From Siderastrea siderea (taxonomy: Eukaryota > Cnidaria > Anthozoa > Scleractinia > Rhizangiidae): 64,000 bases of DNA. The notes beneath the pieces were generated by a model. The model was given only the letters and a program-made list of their open reading frames with translations, was not told the origin of the DNA and searched no databases. Shown piece by piece: positions 43,596 through 54,112 of the stretch. Both the position numbers and the translations under genes were made by a program. The stretch covers positions 50,599,230-50,663,229 of the forward strand of contig OZ034968.1 of the NCBI GenBank assembly GCA_964030785.1, read 5' to 3'. Every line of letters starts with the position of its first letter. The first letter of the stretch is position 1.

Positions 43596-44689
43596 TTAGA
43601 TGGTAGATAGATAGATGTCCAAACACATTTGCAAAATCAGCACCTGTTCTTGTGTTTATGTCATAGAATTGCGACAGAAGGCTTCGTTTGCCCGCGAAGA
43701 AAGACCTCTGAGATTTTTTGACTAAATTTTGACAGTGACTTTCAGAACGTCACCAAAAACGCCTTAATTTGTATTCGTCCAGGTATTTGACACTCGCCTA
43801 GGCGAAAGGGCGAGTGTAATTTCCATCCTCGGTGAGAAATTTAAAGTAAATCAAGCTTCATTCCAGAAAAACAAAGTGGATACGACGCGAAAAACAGAAA
43901 CAAACAAAGAAACAGCTTACAAGGTTTTTGAATCTCTTGACTGTCCCTGAACTCTCCCGGTTAATTTCCAACGCAAGTTTTAGCCCTGGAGACAACAAAC
44001 TAGAATAACATTTTTCTATTTTATTAATAACAATAATTTACAGACAAGTAACTTTGAAACTTTTGCTTGAATACAAGGATCTAGATATTCTGTTTGTAAA
44101 ACAGCAAGAAAAAAGGGCATTGTTATTGATAATAAAACGTTTACATCAATGACACTGGGCGATAATTACTTATATCCTAAACCTTATAAGTACTGAAAGT
44201 CCAAAAATTGTAAAGATCACAAACGTTCATCAATGATAAAATTTACTTCATTCTTTTATCAGGAATCCAACTAATTGCCTCAATTGTAAAAATAAATTGC
44301 TATTATTATTGTTAAAAGCCAGAATGCTGGCTTTTATAAAATCCTGAAACTTGTTAAATTGTGTCACTGTTATGGCGGCACATATCTGATGCAATATCCA
44401 AGAAGGAACGTTCCTGTCAATTCAGAAAAGTAAGGAGAAACATGATTAATCTGGTATTAACGCTTGTCTTTCAACAGCCACAGACTTACAATAACTACAG
44501 TGTATAAAACAGAAACTAAGTGACAACCAAGCAATTCGAAATGTCTCTACGAAATCAGAGCTAAGCGAGTGGAGTGCAGAGGTCAGTATTGCTTTAAGAG
44601 TGGGCAGGTGTAATAGGATAAGGGATCAGCTGTGAACTATGAACTCTTCAACAATGTGTTCTTTAAACTCATAGCTACTAAATTGAGGA
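43596..44689. other. No gene; two hairpins
   Basis: ACACTCGCC / GGCGAGTGT stem at 43791-43818, and a perfect 9-bp stem AAAAGCCAG-AATG-CTGGCTTTT at 44314-44335. Otherwise AT-rich without frames. Confidence 0.4.
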
Positions 44690-45025
44690 ACCAGCCAAAA
44701 CGACCCACCACGACTCAGAACCACCGACCACCACCAACATAACGACTTAAACCACCCACACCCACCAACCAAAGGAACACAAACCACCAACACCCACCGA
44801 CAAAACGAGCCAAAGAAATCGACCCCAAACCCACCCACAACCACCAACAAAACGACCCAAAACTACTCACAATCACCAAGAGGATGACCCGAAACCCACC
44901 CACACCCACCAACAAAAACGAACCAAAACTACTCACACCCACCAACAAAAACGACCCAAAACTACTCACAATCACCTAGAGGATGACCCGAAACTGCCCA
45001 CACTCACCAACCAAAACGGCCAACA
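44690..45025. repeat. Minisatellite rich in ACCAACAAAACGACC
   Basis: Units of about 30-36 bp built from CACCCACCAACAAAAACGACCCAAAACTACTCACA, with every variant C/A-rich on plus and strongly strand-asymmetric. A minus-strand frame through it (Gly/Val/Trp-rich) only mirrors the repeat. Confidence 0.8.
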
Positions 45026-45114
45026 ACAACCCACAGTGGTCAAGGAACTTCTCTGCAAGTTAGCTCACCATACTTGCACGACCATTTTCGAAAACGAGAA
45101 ACATTTCACGGGAA

Positions 45115-45807
45115 GGTACCACTAACTTGACCATGTCATGCCAGTGACTGACATGCAGCTTCAATGTACATGTAGTATACATCAAACGCTTACATATTGA
45201 TGGCCACTTCATTGGTTCCTCCTCAAGTGTCTACGTTATAAAAGCAACTCTTCATAAATTTGAGGATTTGCCTAGTAAAAAAAAATCATTTTGAGGTTCA
45301 TTATGTTTCATCTACAGTACTAGGTTGCATTGCTTCATTGCTTTAACCCATATCACATAAGAAGGACTCACTTGAAAAATGCGAACATAATGTGTCCTGA
45401 AATAATGCTTGGAAATTAATAACAGTATAATTTTCACTATTCTGACTAAATAGACTCAAACTAACAATAAATTGTTTGAATTGTTCCAAGTCTGCAAGTC
45501 TGAATCCATTTCAAAGAGAAAAACAACCAAAGTATCCTATTTACACCGGTCTTACCTGTACCGAGTTGTGGAGTTCTGGTGGCCGCTTTCAGATGTGGGA
45601 ACAAGAGTTAGTAACAAGGGTGAGAAGGGCGGGTTACTAAAAGTGATGAAAGGAAAGCAGAGTACAGGCAAGATAAGGCAGTCTGCTACAATCGCCAGTG
45701 CATGCTGGGCCCTCATCAACTTCCTGCTTGAAGTGATAATTTTTTATTCAATGTGGCAATTCTGTTTACAGTGTATAATCGCCATGGGCAAAGACCGCTG
45801 TAAATGG
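45115..45807. repeat. Duplicated unknown repeat, copy 1
   Basis: Matches 47515-48059 at a high level from GGTACCACTAACTTGACC to CTGTAAATGG. It carries about 150 bp (45305-45455) absent from the other copy. An open frame of about 130 codons (MFELFQVCKSESISKRK...) is readable in both copies with few changes, so a short coding sequence is possible but unrecognised. Confidence 0.8.
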
Positions 45808-46243
45808 GGGAGGGGGGGGGGGAGAGAAGAGGGCAAGAGGGGAGCTTTAGATCTTGCTTCTTTTCCCTGTGTGTGATTGTATTTTTCTCCAGCTTTGCAG
45901 TGGCGGTGAAGGGATGAGTTCCTGCATGGAATTTGAAAACTACTGAATGGGTAGAATAAGCTGAGTGAATTAAGTGGGAGTACAATCTTTGCTCAATAGT
46001 CTTGGGGCGCTTCACCTATTTGGACAGAAATAACCTTTGCTCTCCCCTCCCCCAATTCAATAGTCAGGTTTGTTGAAACTTACATTACACCCAACTGTAT
46101 CACAAGTTGCACCTTACCCCGATTAACATCATTCTTCTCATTTCTCTGAAAGCCCAGTCACTGAAATTTTTCTGCTGAAGGACATTTCCATCATCATCTA
46201 TTAAATCAGGTAGAGAATTACTATGGGCATGTCAAAGTACATA
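45808..46243. other. No gene recognised
   Basis: G-rich run at 45808-45822 followed by AT-rich sequence up to the MITE. Confidence 0.4.
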
Positions 46244-46707
46244 CCGTGTGGCACTAAATTTTTGCGGGAGTTTAATTTTGCGGGTTGGTGATTTTTTGGG
46301 TTTTGCTGGAACTAATTTTTGCGATTGGGAAAGACCGGTTTTTCTTACTGGGAATTAATTTTTGCGTTTTTCTGGAAGTCGCGTTCAAAAGGAACAGATA
46401 ACATTTTCGTTTTTTTGTAATGAGTACATGCAATTGAAATAAAACAACATGGGAATGTAATCAATGTCACTCTATTACACTGCAATGGATCGACAATAAC
46501 TAGGGTACCATTTGAGTTACCACCCAGTTATCTATAGCATTTTCTCCTTCAAACCAGTATTTTTGTGTATAATTTCTCCAGTGGAGTAAATTTTGGCGGA
46601 AAGAAAATTTGCAGTAAATTCATTTTGAGGGAACTTATTTTTGCGGATCGCGAAAAAACCGCAAAAATCGCAAAAATTAGAACTCGCAAAAATTTAGTGC
46701 CACACGG
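46244..46707. mobile_element. MITE with TA target duplication, 464 bp
   Basis: The left end CCGTGTGGCACTAAATTTTT and its complement at 46687-46707 are perfect inverted ends of over 20 bp, flanked by TA on both sides (46242-46243 and 46708-46709). A TTTTTGCG motif recurs four times inside the left half, with its complement in the right half. TA duplication points to Tc1/mariner-type mobilisation. No coding sequence. Confidence 0.82.
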
Positions 46708-46920
46708 TAACACTGATCATTAACTTCAGTTTAGGAGGCTCGCAACAGGTCGGCCTTCGAGTGAATCTTTTGAAATCAAAATTGTGCATAGCAGACAGAT
46801 TTCAATTTCCTTCATTGTACAGTATTTTTTCAACATATGACCAAAGTTGATTTTTGCATTGGTTTTCAAGCAACAGTTGTTGCCATAGCAATAGTAACAC
46901 ACGGCCCTCTGTTTTAACAA

Positions 46921-47226
46921 ATGTTGATTACCTCGAATTCTATTCAGACACTGGCTACCAGTTCAGCTACAATGAGGTCACACCTAAATGTGCCGCAGCC
47001 ACATCTAGTGGAAATGTTCAAGCCTCATAGACACCGCAAAACTAAACAAACGATCAACATGGCTGGAACCCTTTTGAAAGCTGGTAATGCAGTGGATGTT
47101 TGAAACGACCTCAGGGCCCTAATGAACTTTTGTCCAAGAAATGGTCTGTTAACTACCATAGTTAAACTGATAAAAGGATTGAAGACAAAATGGCCAATAA
47201 CAAACTGTCCATATGAACATTGAATC
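46921..47226 (+). pseudogene. Possible relic coding frame, unrecognised
   Basis: An ATG frame (46921-47103) ends in TGA but continues in the same frame for 40 codons (NDLRALMNFCPRNGLL...PYEH) before the next stop. The run looks protein-like in composition, but no family is recognised. It may be an eroded exon or chance. Confidence 0.25.
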
Positions 47227-47314
47227 ACAGCCTCTTAATTAAAGTACCGGTAACCGTAACCACTCTCCAAGCAGGTCTATATGTAACCTAAAAACCTGAT
47301 ATACCTGAACTGTT

Positions 47315-47505
47315 ATCTTGTGTACTTTCACTGTCAAATAACCTGATTGCATCTTCTGCACAAAGTTTGGTTTTTTGCTTGAATTCTTCAAGATTGCTAT
47401 GAATTCTAGAAAACACATTGTCATTATTAGGCAATATAATCACCTTTTGTAGCACTGACGGAAACTCAAAGTCAAAAGAAGATTCACTTTTCATGACTAT
47501 TATAA
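47315..47505 (-). other. Possible host exon, unrecognised
   Basis: On the minus strand a 60-codon frame (MKSESSFDFEFPSVL...IRLFDSESTQDNSS) is preceded by TATTATAATAG and followed by GTATAT, which could be acceptor and donor sites. The composition is typical of a real globular protein. No domain recognised and no partner exon found. Confidence 0.3.
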
Positions 47506-47514
47506 TATAACACT

Positions 47515-48059
47515 GGTACCAATAACTTGATCATGTCATACCAGTTACTGACATCAAGCTTCAATGTACATGTAGTATACATCAAACACTTACATATTGA
47601 TGGCCACTTCATTGGTTCCTCCCCAAGTGTCTACATTATAAAAGCAACTCTTCATAAATTTGAGGATTTGCCTAGTAAAAAAAAATCATTTTGAGGTTCA
47701 TTATGTTTCAAGCACAAACTAATAGTAAATTGTTTGTTTGTTTCAAGTATGCAAGTCTGAATCTATTTCAAAGAGAAAAACAACCAAAGTATCCTATTTA
47801 CACCGGTCTTACCTGTACCGAGTTGTGGAGGTCTGGTGGCCGCTTTCAGATGTGGGAACAACAGTTAGTAACAAGGGTGAGAAGGGCGGGTTACTAAAAG
47901 TGATGAAAGGAAAGCAGAGTACAGGCAAGATAAGGCAGTCTGCTACAATCGCCAGTGCATGCTGGGCTCTCATCAACTTCCTGTTTGAAGTGATAATTTA
48001 TTCAATGTGGCAATTCTGTTTACAGTGTATATCGCCATGGGCAAGACTGCTGTAAATGG
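47515..48059. repeat. Duplicated unknown repeat, copy 2
   Basis: Shorter copy of 45115-45807, in the same orientation, lacking the 150-bp block. The two copies are about 2.4 kb apart. No inverted ends or target duplication were identified. Confidence 0.8.
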
Positions 48060-48525
48060 CTATAAATTTTCAAAAGTACTTGAAGTCATACTTGACTGTA
48101 CTTGAAGTCATATTTCCTAACATAATATGCGCCAGTTAAATACATCCTTCTTACTCTTGTTATAATTATTAATAATTATATTATTCACATTATTATTTAG
48201 TCGTTAGCCCAGATTACATTATCTTCTTATTCACAGGTGAAACACAGCTCAACATTGCCACTCACCATATGCTGTTTTTACCTCTTTCCCAATGTGGAAA
48301 AGAAACGTCCAAATTGAGGATGCTAAAGAGATAAACAAATCAGTCAGTAACAATTAACCTTTGCTGCATCCAGTGCTGAGAAGCAGCAAGGTTAAACTCA
48401 GGCTGTTTGTTGGCTCCCTAATGAAACACTTACTAGGTGTTTCATCTTCTCTTCCTCAAGAAAGACCTCTGCCCAATCTTTGTCTTAAAAAGTGGAATGT
48501 TCAGTTTTTTAGACTGAATATTTAT
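48060..48525. other. No gene recognised
   Basis: AT-rich. A minus-strand stretch reading DWAEVFLEEEKMKHL before a GTAAGT (about 48440-48490) resembles an exon end, but it cannot be supported further. Confidence 0.35.
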
Positions 48526-49131
48526 AGTCAAAATACTCGGCGCGTTCCGCTTATTATTTGGGAATGACTTTCATTAATCGGGAACGGATTGCGTTATTGG
48601 AATCAAAATTCCACTTTCAAATTGAATATTGTAGTGTTACAACGGTAGCCTTGTTCCAAATAAGGAATGCTGATTGGTTTATTATTGACATGAGGCGAAT
48701 ATTCACGTGCAAGTAGCAGACTGTTGGCGGCTTGACCTATCCGACTTGATTTGTGTTCGCTCAAATAAATATTAGTTGCAAATACTTTTAAAAGTGAAGA
48801 AGCAGTCCGTTGTCATAAAACCGTGAAAAATAATTTCTTAAAAACAAGTCTGCTGTAAATGCACAAGAAATGTTCCTGAAGATTGAAGAATATTTCCTGT
48901 AATGTCAAACCGACTGAAACCAACAGCCGCCAACGGTTTCGTATTTCGCGTGTGAACTTTTGGTTTATGTAAGTAACAACCCAATCAACATTCGTTATTT
49001 CGAATGGGTCTACTGTTGGAAGATTTCAATCTTCAATTTGAAAATGGAGTTTTGGTTCCAATAATGCAATCCATTCCCGAGTAATGAAAATCATTCCTAA
49101 ATAATGAGCGGAACGCGCTGAGTATTTTGAG
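48526..49131. mobile_element. Palindromic MITE with long inverted repeats, about 606 bp
   Basis: The left end TAGTCAAAATACTCGGCGCG and the right end CGCGCTGAGTATTTTGAGTATA are inverted copies. Similarity extends more than 200 bp inward on each side, including GCGTTCCGCT.ATTATTT, TTGGCGGCT and TGATTGG. Flanks share TA/TATA. Almost the whole element folds back on itself. No coding region. Confidence 0.82.
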
Positions 49132-49612
49132 TATAATGGCTCTTGAAGTGTGTTGTGTCGAAGTAACAGCATTTTTGCTGCCTAAACCACGTTTTTAGTA
49201 CTGGGACCATGTTGTAGTTATACACTCAAACACACCATGTTTGGTAGAGAATTGCTAACTCATTTGACTGACAGTTCATAATTATGTGGCTCTTAGATCA
49301 TCAAACTTACACACAAGAAACTGCCATCACCAGAAGTACATACAGCTTGTAACAACATTTACCATCTTTTCTCTTTAAGGTCTAAGGTTATACGACTCTA
49401 CGTTTAAGACTTTATTTATAGTGGAGCTCCTTTTCAGCTGAAGGCCGTAGAGTGGAGCACCATACTCATAGTAGAAAAAATATATATCCATGCGGGTAAT
49501 TTTGATGGTCACGATGCCACGTGACCGTACGACGACTGATGTCCATTGCACCATACTACATGTAAAATGTTTAGTGTTTATATGTAGTGAAAAATGGCAG
49601 ACTACCCTCAAA
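49132..49612. other. No gene recognised
   Basis: AT-rich; leads into the array at 49621. Confidence 0.35.
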
Positions 49613-50320
49613 CAAGAAAAGCCCCAGGGGCATTACCCCGCCGTTCCCCCCTCCCCTCGGGGTGTAAAAGATATTATGGTCACTCAAGATACACGCTCTA
49701 GCCTGTGTAGCAAAAGACGCGACGACAGCCTGTGTAGCAAAAGACGCAACGAGTATGTTTGGCCGAGCAAAAACCGGAGGTCTGGGGCAAGTGACCACCA
49801 AAAAAATGGAAAATAATAAAAAAACAAGAAAAGCCCCAGGGGCATTACCCCGCCGTTCCCTCCCTCCCCTCGGGGTGTAAAAGATATTATGGTCACTCAA
49901 GATACAAGCTCTAGCCTGTGTAGCGAAAGATGCGACTAGTATGTTTGGCCGAGCAAAAACCGGAGGTCTGGGGCAAGTGACCACCAAAAAAATGGAAAAT
50001 AATAAAAACAAGAAAAGCCCCAGGGGCATTACCCCGCCGTTCCCCCCTCCCCTCGGGGTGTAAAAGATATTATGGTCACTCAAGATACACGCTCTAGCCT
50101 GTGTAGCAAAAGACGCGACGAGTATGTTTGGCCGAGCAAAAACCGGAGGTCTGGGGCAAGTGACCACCAAAAAAATGGAAAATAAAAAAAACGGGTATTA
50201 CTAGACCCCGTCCTGACGGCGGGGTAACAAGAAAAGCCCCAGGGGCATTAACCCCGCCGTTGTTCGAACTGCCCTTGGGGTCCAAAATATATTACGGCCA
50301 CGTAAGGTACAAGCCGAAGT
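49613..50320 (+). repeat. Tandem array of the 217-bp element family, 4 copies
   Basis: Copies begin GCCCCAGGGGCATT at 49621, 49833, 50017 and 50236. Each is preceded by AACAAGAAAA or ACAAGAAAA, and the first three end in GGCAAGTGACCACCAAAAAAATGG. Only the third has the complete 3' tail (AAACGGGTATTACTAGACCCC...GGCGGGGT, 50190-50226). The fourth diverges after 40 bp. The 199-residue minus-strand frame over it is a by-product of the repeats. The mobile singleton at 25382-25598 shows the unit is a transposable element. Confidence 0.85.
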
Positions 50321-50471
50321 GGTGTAAATTTTAAAAGTTGGTGATTTATCGTATTTTTTACGTGTTTGCAATGATAATATAAATCAAGACATGACTTGCC
50401 TAATCACCCTGTCTTAGCGTGCGTGACGAACAGTTTTGATGAAATATTTTGATCATAGTGTGACTCAGCCT
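50321..50471. other. Spacer, no gene
   Basis: Short AT-rich stretch between the array and the tRNA-like sequence. No feature. Confidence 0.4.
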
Positions 50472-50544
50472 GGCCTCGTAGCTCAGTTGGTAGAGCGACG
50501 ACGTTCTAATCAGGAGGTCGTGGGTTCAAATCCCGCCGGGGTCA
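50472..50544 (+). tRNA. tRNA-like sequence (probable pseudogene)
   Basis: Acceptor stem GGCCTCG/CGGGGTC pairs with two G-U wobbles. The D arm GCTC-AGTTGGTA-GAGC and T arm GTGGG-TTCAAAT-CCCGC are intact, and A and B boxes are good. A T run follows at 50548-50556. The anticodon stem (ACGAC against TCAGG) does not pair. Taken at face value the loop GTTCTAA would give a TCT (Arg) anticodon, but identity is uncertain. The defective stem makes a functional tRNA unlikely. It is a candidate tRNA pseudogene or SINE head. Confidence 0.6.
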
Positions 50545-50690
50545 AAGATTTTTCTTTTATCTTGGTTCTCATTTCTAATTTCTTCTTTTAAGGCCTGTGA
50601 CCGGGGGAAAATTATGGAGGGCAGCATTGCTCACTTCTTGGCACTCTATCATACACTTTACACCATAATATTACTAAGCTCATAGCGATG
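50545..50690. other. Spacer, no gene
   Basis: AT-rich; includes the T run that could terminate polymerase III. Confidence 0.4.
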
Positions 50691-51965
50691 GCGAGTTCAT
50701 GCCAGCTTTCAAACTAAAGCTCGCTAGTACATTCGTCCTTGCTCTCGTCGAAGAAAAGTTAAGTCCATTGAATTCCTTGTACTTTTCTACACAATTTTCC
50801 TTAAAGATTTTGGCGAAGCAAAGCAAAACTGCCAAAAAATGCTTGCATTTGACTGTTGAATTATTCAACTTGGCGAAAGTAAGGGACTTCCCCGAATCGG
50901 CTTCTGTGTTTTCAGTGATCTAATGTTTACGTGCCAGGGCATTAGTTAGGCGAATTCATGCCAGCTTCAAAGCTCGCTAGCACCTTCGTTCTTGCTCTCT
51001 TTGAAGAGAAGTCAACTCCACTGAATTTCTCGTACTTTTCTACACAACGTTCCCTAAAGATTTTGGCGAAGCAGGGCAAAACTGCCAAAAAAATGCTTGC
51101 ATTTCACGGTTGAATTATTCAACTTGGCGAAAGCAAGCGACTTCCCCGTATCTTATCCTTTATCGTACCTTTGACGTGTTTGCTGCCATTCCCCCTTACG
51201 TCTTCTCCGCACCCTTCTCCCTGTGATAACATGAATCCCTGATAGTATGAAACCCATCCCTCATTCCTTGGTTATCCCTTTGTCCTAGCTTTCGCGAAGA
51301 AGAACGTGACGAAATATTTTGACCGTAGCGTGACTCAGTTATGTCACGTTTTTTAAATAAACGAACTGACATGCCAGCGTAATTCTAAATAGCAAGGGCA
51401 CGGAAATTTAAATAGATTTCTTGATAAAGAAACTTATTCTAAAATCTAAAGGAAACTGGTAGCTAATGGAAAAAAAACGTAAAAGTCTATTTTAGGCCGT
51501 GATTGGATGAGTGATTTGGTGCAAGCAAGTTACTTCTCCAAATCGGCTTCTGTCTTTCAATGACGTAATGTTTATGTGCTACGACACGTAGCATGAATCA
51601 TTGGCTTTCAAGGCTCGCTAGCACCTTCGTCCTTGCTCTCATCGAAGGGAAGTCAACTCCATTGAATTTCTTGTACTTTTCTACACAACTTTCCCTAAAG
51701 ATTTTGGCGAAGCAAAGCAAAACTGCCCAGAAACTGCTTGCATTTCACTGTTGAATTTTTCAACTTGGCGAAAGCAAGGGACTTCCCCGAATCGGCTTCT
51801 GAGTTTCAGTGATGTAATGTTTACGTGCCAGGGCAAGTTATTAGAATTCATGCCAGCTTCAAAGCTCGCTAGCACCTTCGTTCTTGCTTTCAGTGAAGCG
51901 GTTTTTATGCCATTAAATCGCCAGTAGTTTTCTACACCAACTTTCATGAAAATTCTGGCGAATAA
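50691..51965 (+). repeat. Dispersed/tandem repeat, about 240 bp, four copies
   Basis: Copies at about 50697-50945, 50957-51160, 51604-51840 and 51848-51965 share ATGCCAGCTT.CAAA..AAGCTCGCTAG, TTTTCTACACAA.TTTCC.TAAAGATTTTGGCGAAG and CTTGGCGAAAG.AAG.GACTTCCCCG. A diverged stretch, 51165-51600, separates copies two and three. Minus-strand short frames over them are repeat by-products. Confidence 0.82.
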
Positions 51966-52002
51966 ACGCTAAACAAACGCACATTACCGGCAAGTATTGT
52001 TT

Positions 52003-52096
52003 TGACCGAGCGGAGGTCCGGGGCAAGTGACCACGACAAAAAAAAAAAAAAAAAAAAAAAACGGGTATTACTAGACCCCGTCCTGACGGCGGGGTA
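52003..52096 (+). mobile_element. 3' fragment of the 217-bp element family
   Basis: GACCGAGCGGAGGTCCGGGGCAAGTGACCACGAC, a run of about 25 A, then AAACGGGTATTACTAGACCCC...GGCGGGGT. It matches the 3' half of 25382-25598 with an expanded A run. Confidence 0.8.
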
Positions 52097-52650
52097 ACAA
52101 ACGCTTTAGTCTAACGAGCGGATCCGTTCGGATAGTTTGCAGTTGTTTTTTAGATGTTACTACTATTTTGCCTCTGCTGTCTTTGTTGTTCAGTGTATAT
52201 CAGTGGAATATCAGGAGCAGGATTTGGTCGCATGATAGAGAGCGTCACCATTAAATAGGTAATTATAACAGGCAGCTCAAAATTAAAGAATACAAAGGGG
52301 AGACCACGATTAACGGGTTAAGAAGAAGTAGTCCGGCCAGCATTTGAAAAGAAATATGCTGTCATAAGTCTGGGAAATCTTTTTTTTTTGTCATAATAGA
52401 ATGAATGTAGAAGAATACGTTAAGCTAGTTTTTGCGTGTATATAAGTTGTTTGAGTTTATTTAAAAACTTGAGATTGACAAACAATTTTACTTTCGTGTC
52501 AGAAAAACGGCTTGGAAAGTGAAATTTTAATGAAAAAATGGAAAAAACACTGTTTTTGACATGAAATTTACCTCTTCATGCTAAATTCAAGTAAAAATCT
52601 GTTCCAACCGTCATACTTTCCAAAATTCTCAAATTGACATACCTTGAGCA
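52097..52650. other. No gene; one arm of a distant inverted pair
   Basis: A 22-bp stretch at 52513-52534 is exactly complementary to 57109-57130. Otherwise AT-rich. Confidence 0.4.
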
Positions 52651-52995
52651 TTAAAAAGTCCAGGCAGTGGGCCATTTTAAAAAATCTCATCTCCAGGGCA
52701 TGAAAAAACTCGGCACATGCCCTGCAGCCCGAAAGTTTCAACTCTTGCCAAGGATGATATCGAGGCTAGTTCATGGAAACGAGGTTGCATTTCATGCCCG
52801 TTTCATGCCCGGCATGAAATCGGGTGATATCGAGGCTACTGCACGGAAACGAGGTTGCATTTCATGCCGGGCATGAAATCGGTGGAAACCTAAATTTCAC
52901 GCCGGGCATGAAAATATCTATTTGGCTGATTTGATGCCTGGCCGGGCATGAATTTAGGTCTCAACCAATTTCATGCGGGGCATGCCTCATCTGCA
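52651..52995. repeat. CATGCC/GGCATG palindrome cluster 1
   Basis: At least six near-palindromes of the form TTTCATGCC-C-GGCATGAAA lie within 230 bp. A 71-bp unit beginning GATATCGAGGCTA and containing GGAAACGAGGTTGCATTTCATG is repeated directly (52755 and 52826). No coding sense. Confidence 0.8.
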
Positions 52996-53902
52996 GTTGA
53001 AAATTTGGAAGTTTTCTGTCGGTAAGTTCATTAAATGGCGCTCGGATTGTGTCATGCAATCTTCCTGGATCAGATTTTTAGTGACTGGTGATCTCATTGC
53101 AATCTTCTAAACCACTGAAATTTATAAACAAATTCTGTCGATAAAATTTGTAACCTTTTATTTGCTAGGTTTTGTTCCTGAAGTTCACAGTATAATACTC
53201 TTTAGTCGACCATTCGGTCTCCTCCACCCCCCCCCCCCCCCACCCGCCTTTATCAATTTTGGATTGCATTGGTATCAATAGCTTATGAAAACATTCTTAG
53301 AATTGACGCTACCGGTAATGCACTTTTTTGATCACTAATGCTCGGTTCAGTTACTGAATCAACCACCACCCACCAACACACTCATTCGCACACTCACTGC
53401 ACTCATATTATGACAAAAGCTTCTGTGCGGACAACATTGACGCTGTCCTCCTATTCCATAGCGTTGTATTGGGCTTGGACGTCTTTGACTACAAAGTGAA
53501 GAGAAAAATATATTAAAGAGAAGAACAAACAGATGCACAGTTGACATAAGCTCAGGGTGAAGTATCTACAGTTGAACCTCCCAGTGCGACCACCTCCCTT
53601 GACAGCGACCACCTAAATTCCCCCAGTCATTTCACTAAGCTGCTGCAAGCGACCACCTCTGTAAGTGTCCACTTTTAGGCGGTGAAATTTTCCATTGTTT
53701 TTAACTTCCGATAAGCAACAACTACAGCAGTGGGAACCATGGACTCCTTCCTTGAATTAGGTTTTCGTTTCACATTTGTGTTTTCGTTACTTTTAAAGAC
53801 ATACGCTGTATTAGGTATTTCCAGGAGCATATCTGGTATTTCATAAGGCAAACTGTTATCGTTTCAGCAATTATCCTGTCCGTATAATAACAGATAACAG
53901 CG
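52996..53902. other. Non-coding; C15 run and a pogo-like terminal repeat
   Basis: C run at 53227-53241. At 53567-53690 the sequence TACAGTTGAACCTCC followed by three GCGACCACCT units resembles the end of a pogo/Tigger-like MITE, but the partner end was not found. No gene. Confidence 0.4.
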
Positions 53903-54112
53903 ACCTTCAGATCGGACTACGAGTACGAGATTGAGTTCGACTTGAATTCCTTGTCGCGCGCTTTTGTGATCTGTCCTGTGAATATCGTTCACTTAGCATT
54001 CTTCTCCGCTGGTCAGCAACAGGGAGGAACGACGGCTTTGAGAACGTAACGGTTTTGAAATGCGAAAGTCGTACTCGTACTCAATCTCGTATTCGTAATC
54101 AGATCTGAGGGT
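53903..54112. mobile_element. Short inverted-repeat MITE, about 210 bp
   Basis: CTTCAGATCGGACTACGAGTACGAGATTGAG at 53904-53935 is mirrored by CTCAATCTCGTATTCGTAATCAGATCTGAGG at 54079-54110 with few mismatches. The loop is unrelated. No coding region and no clear target duplication. Confidence 0.65.

Noticed and set aside
44626..44975. Gly/Val/Trp-rich minus-strand frames
   Set aside because: They mirror the C/A-rich minisatellite.
49571..50170. 199-residue minus-strand frame
   Set aside because: It follows the tandem 217-bp repeats, repeating the same block three times; a by-product of repeat length, not a gene.
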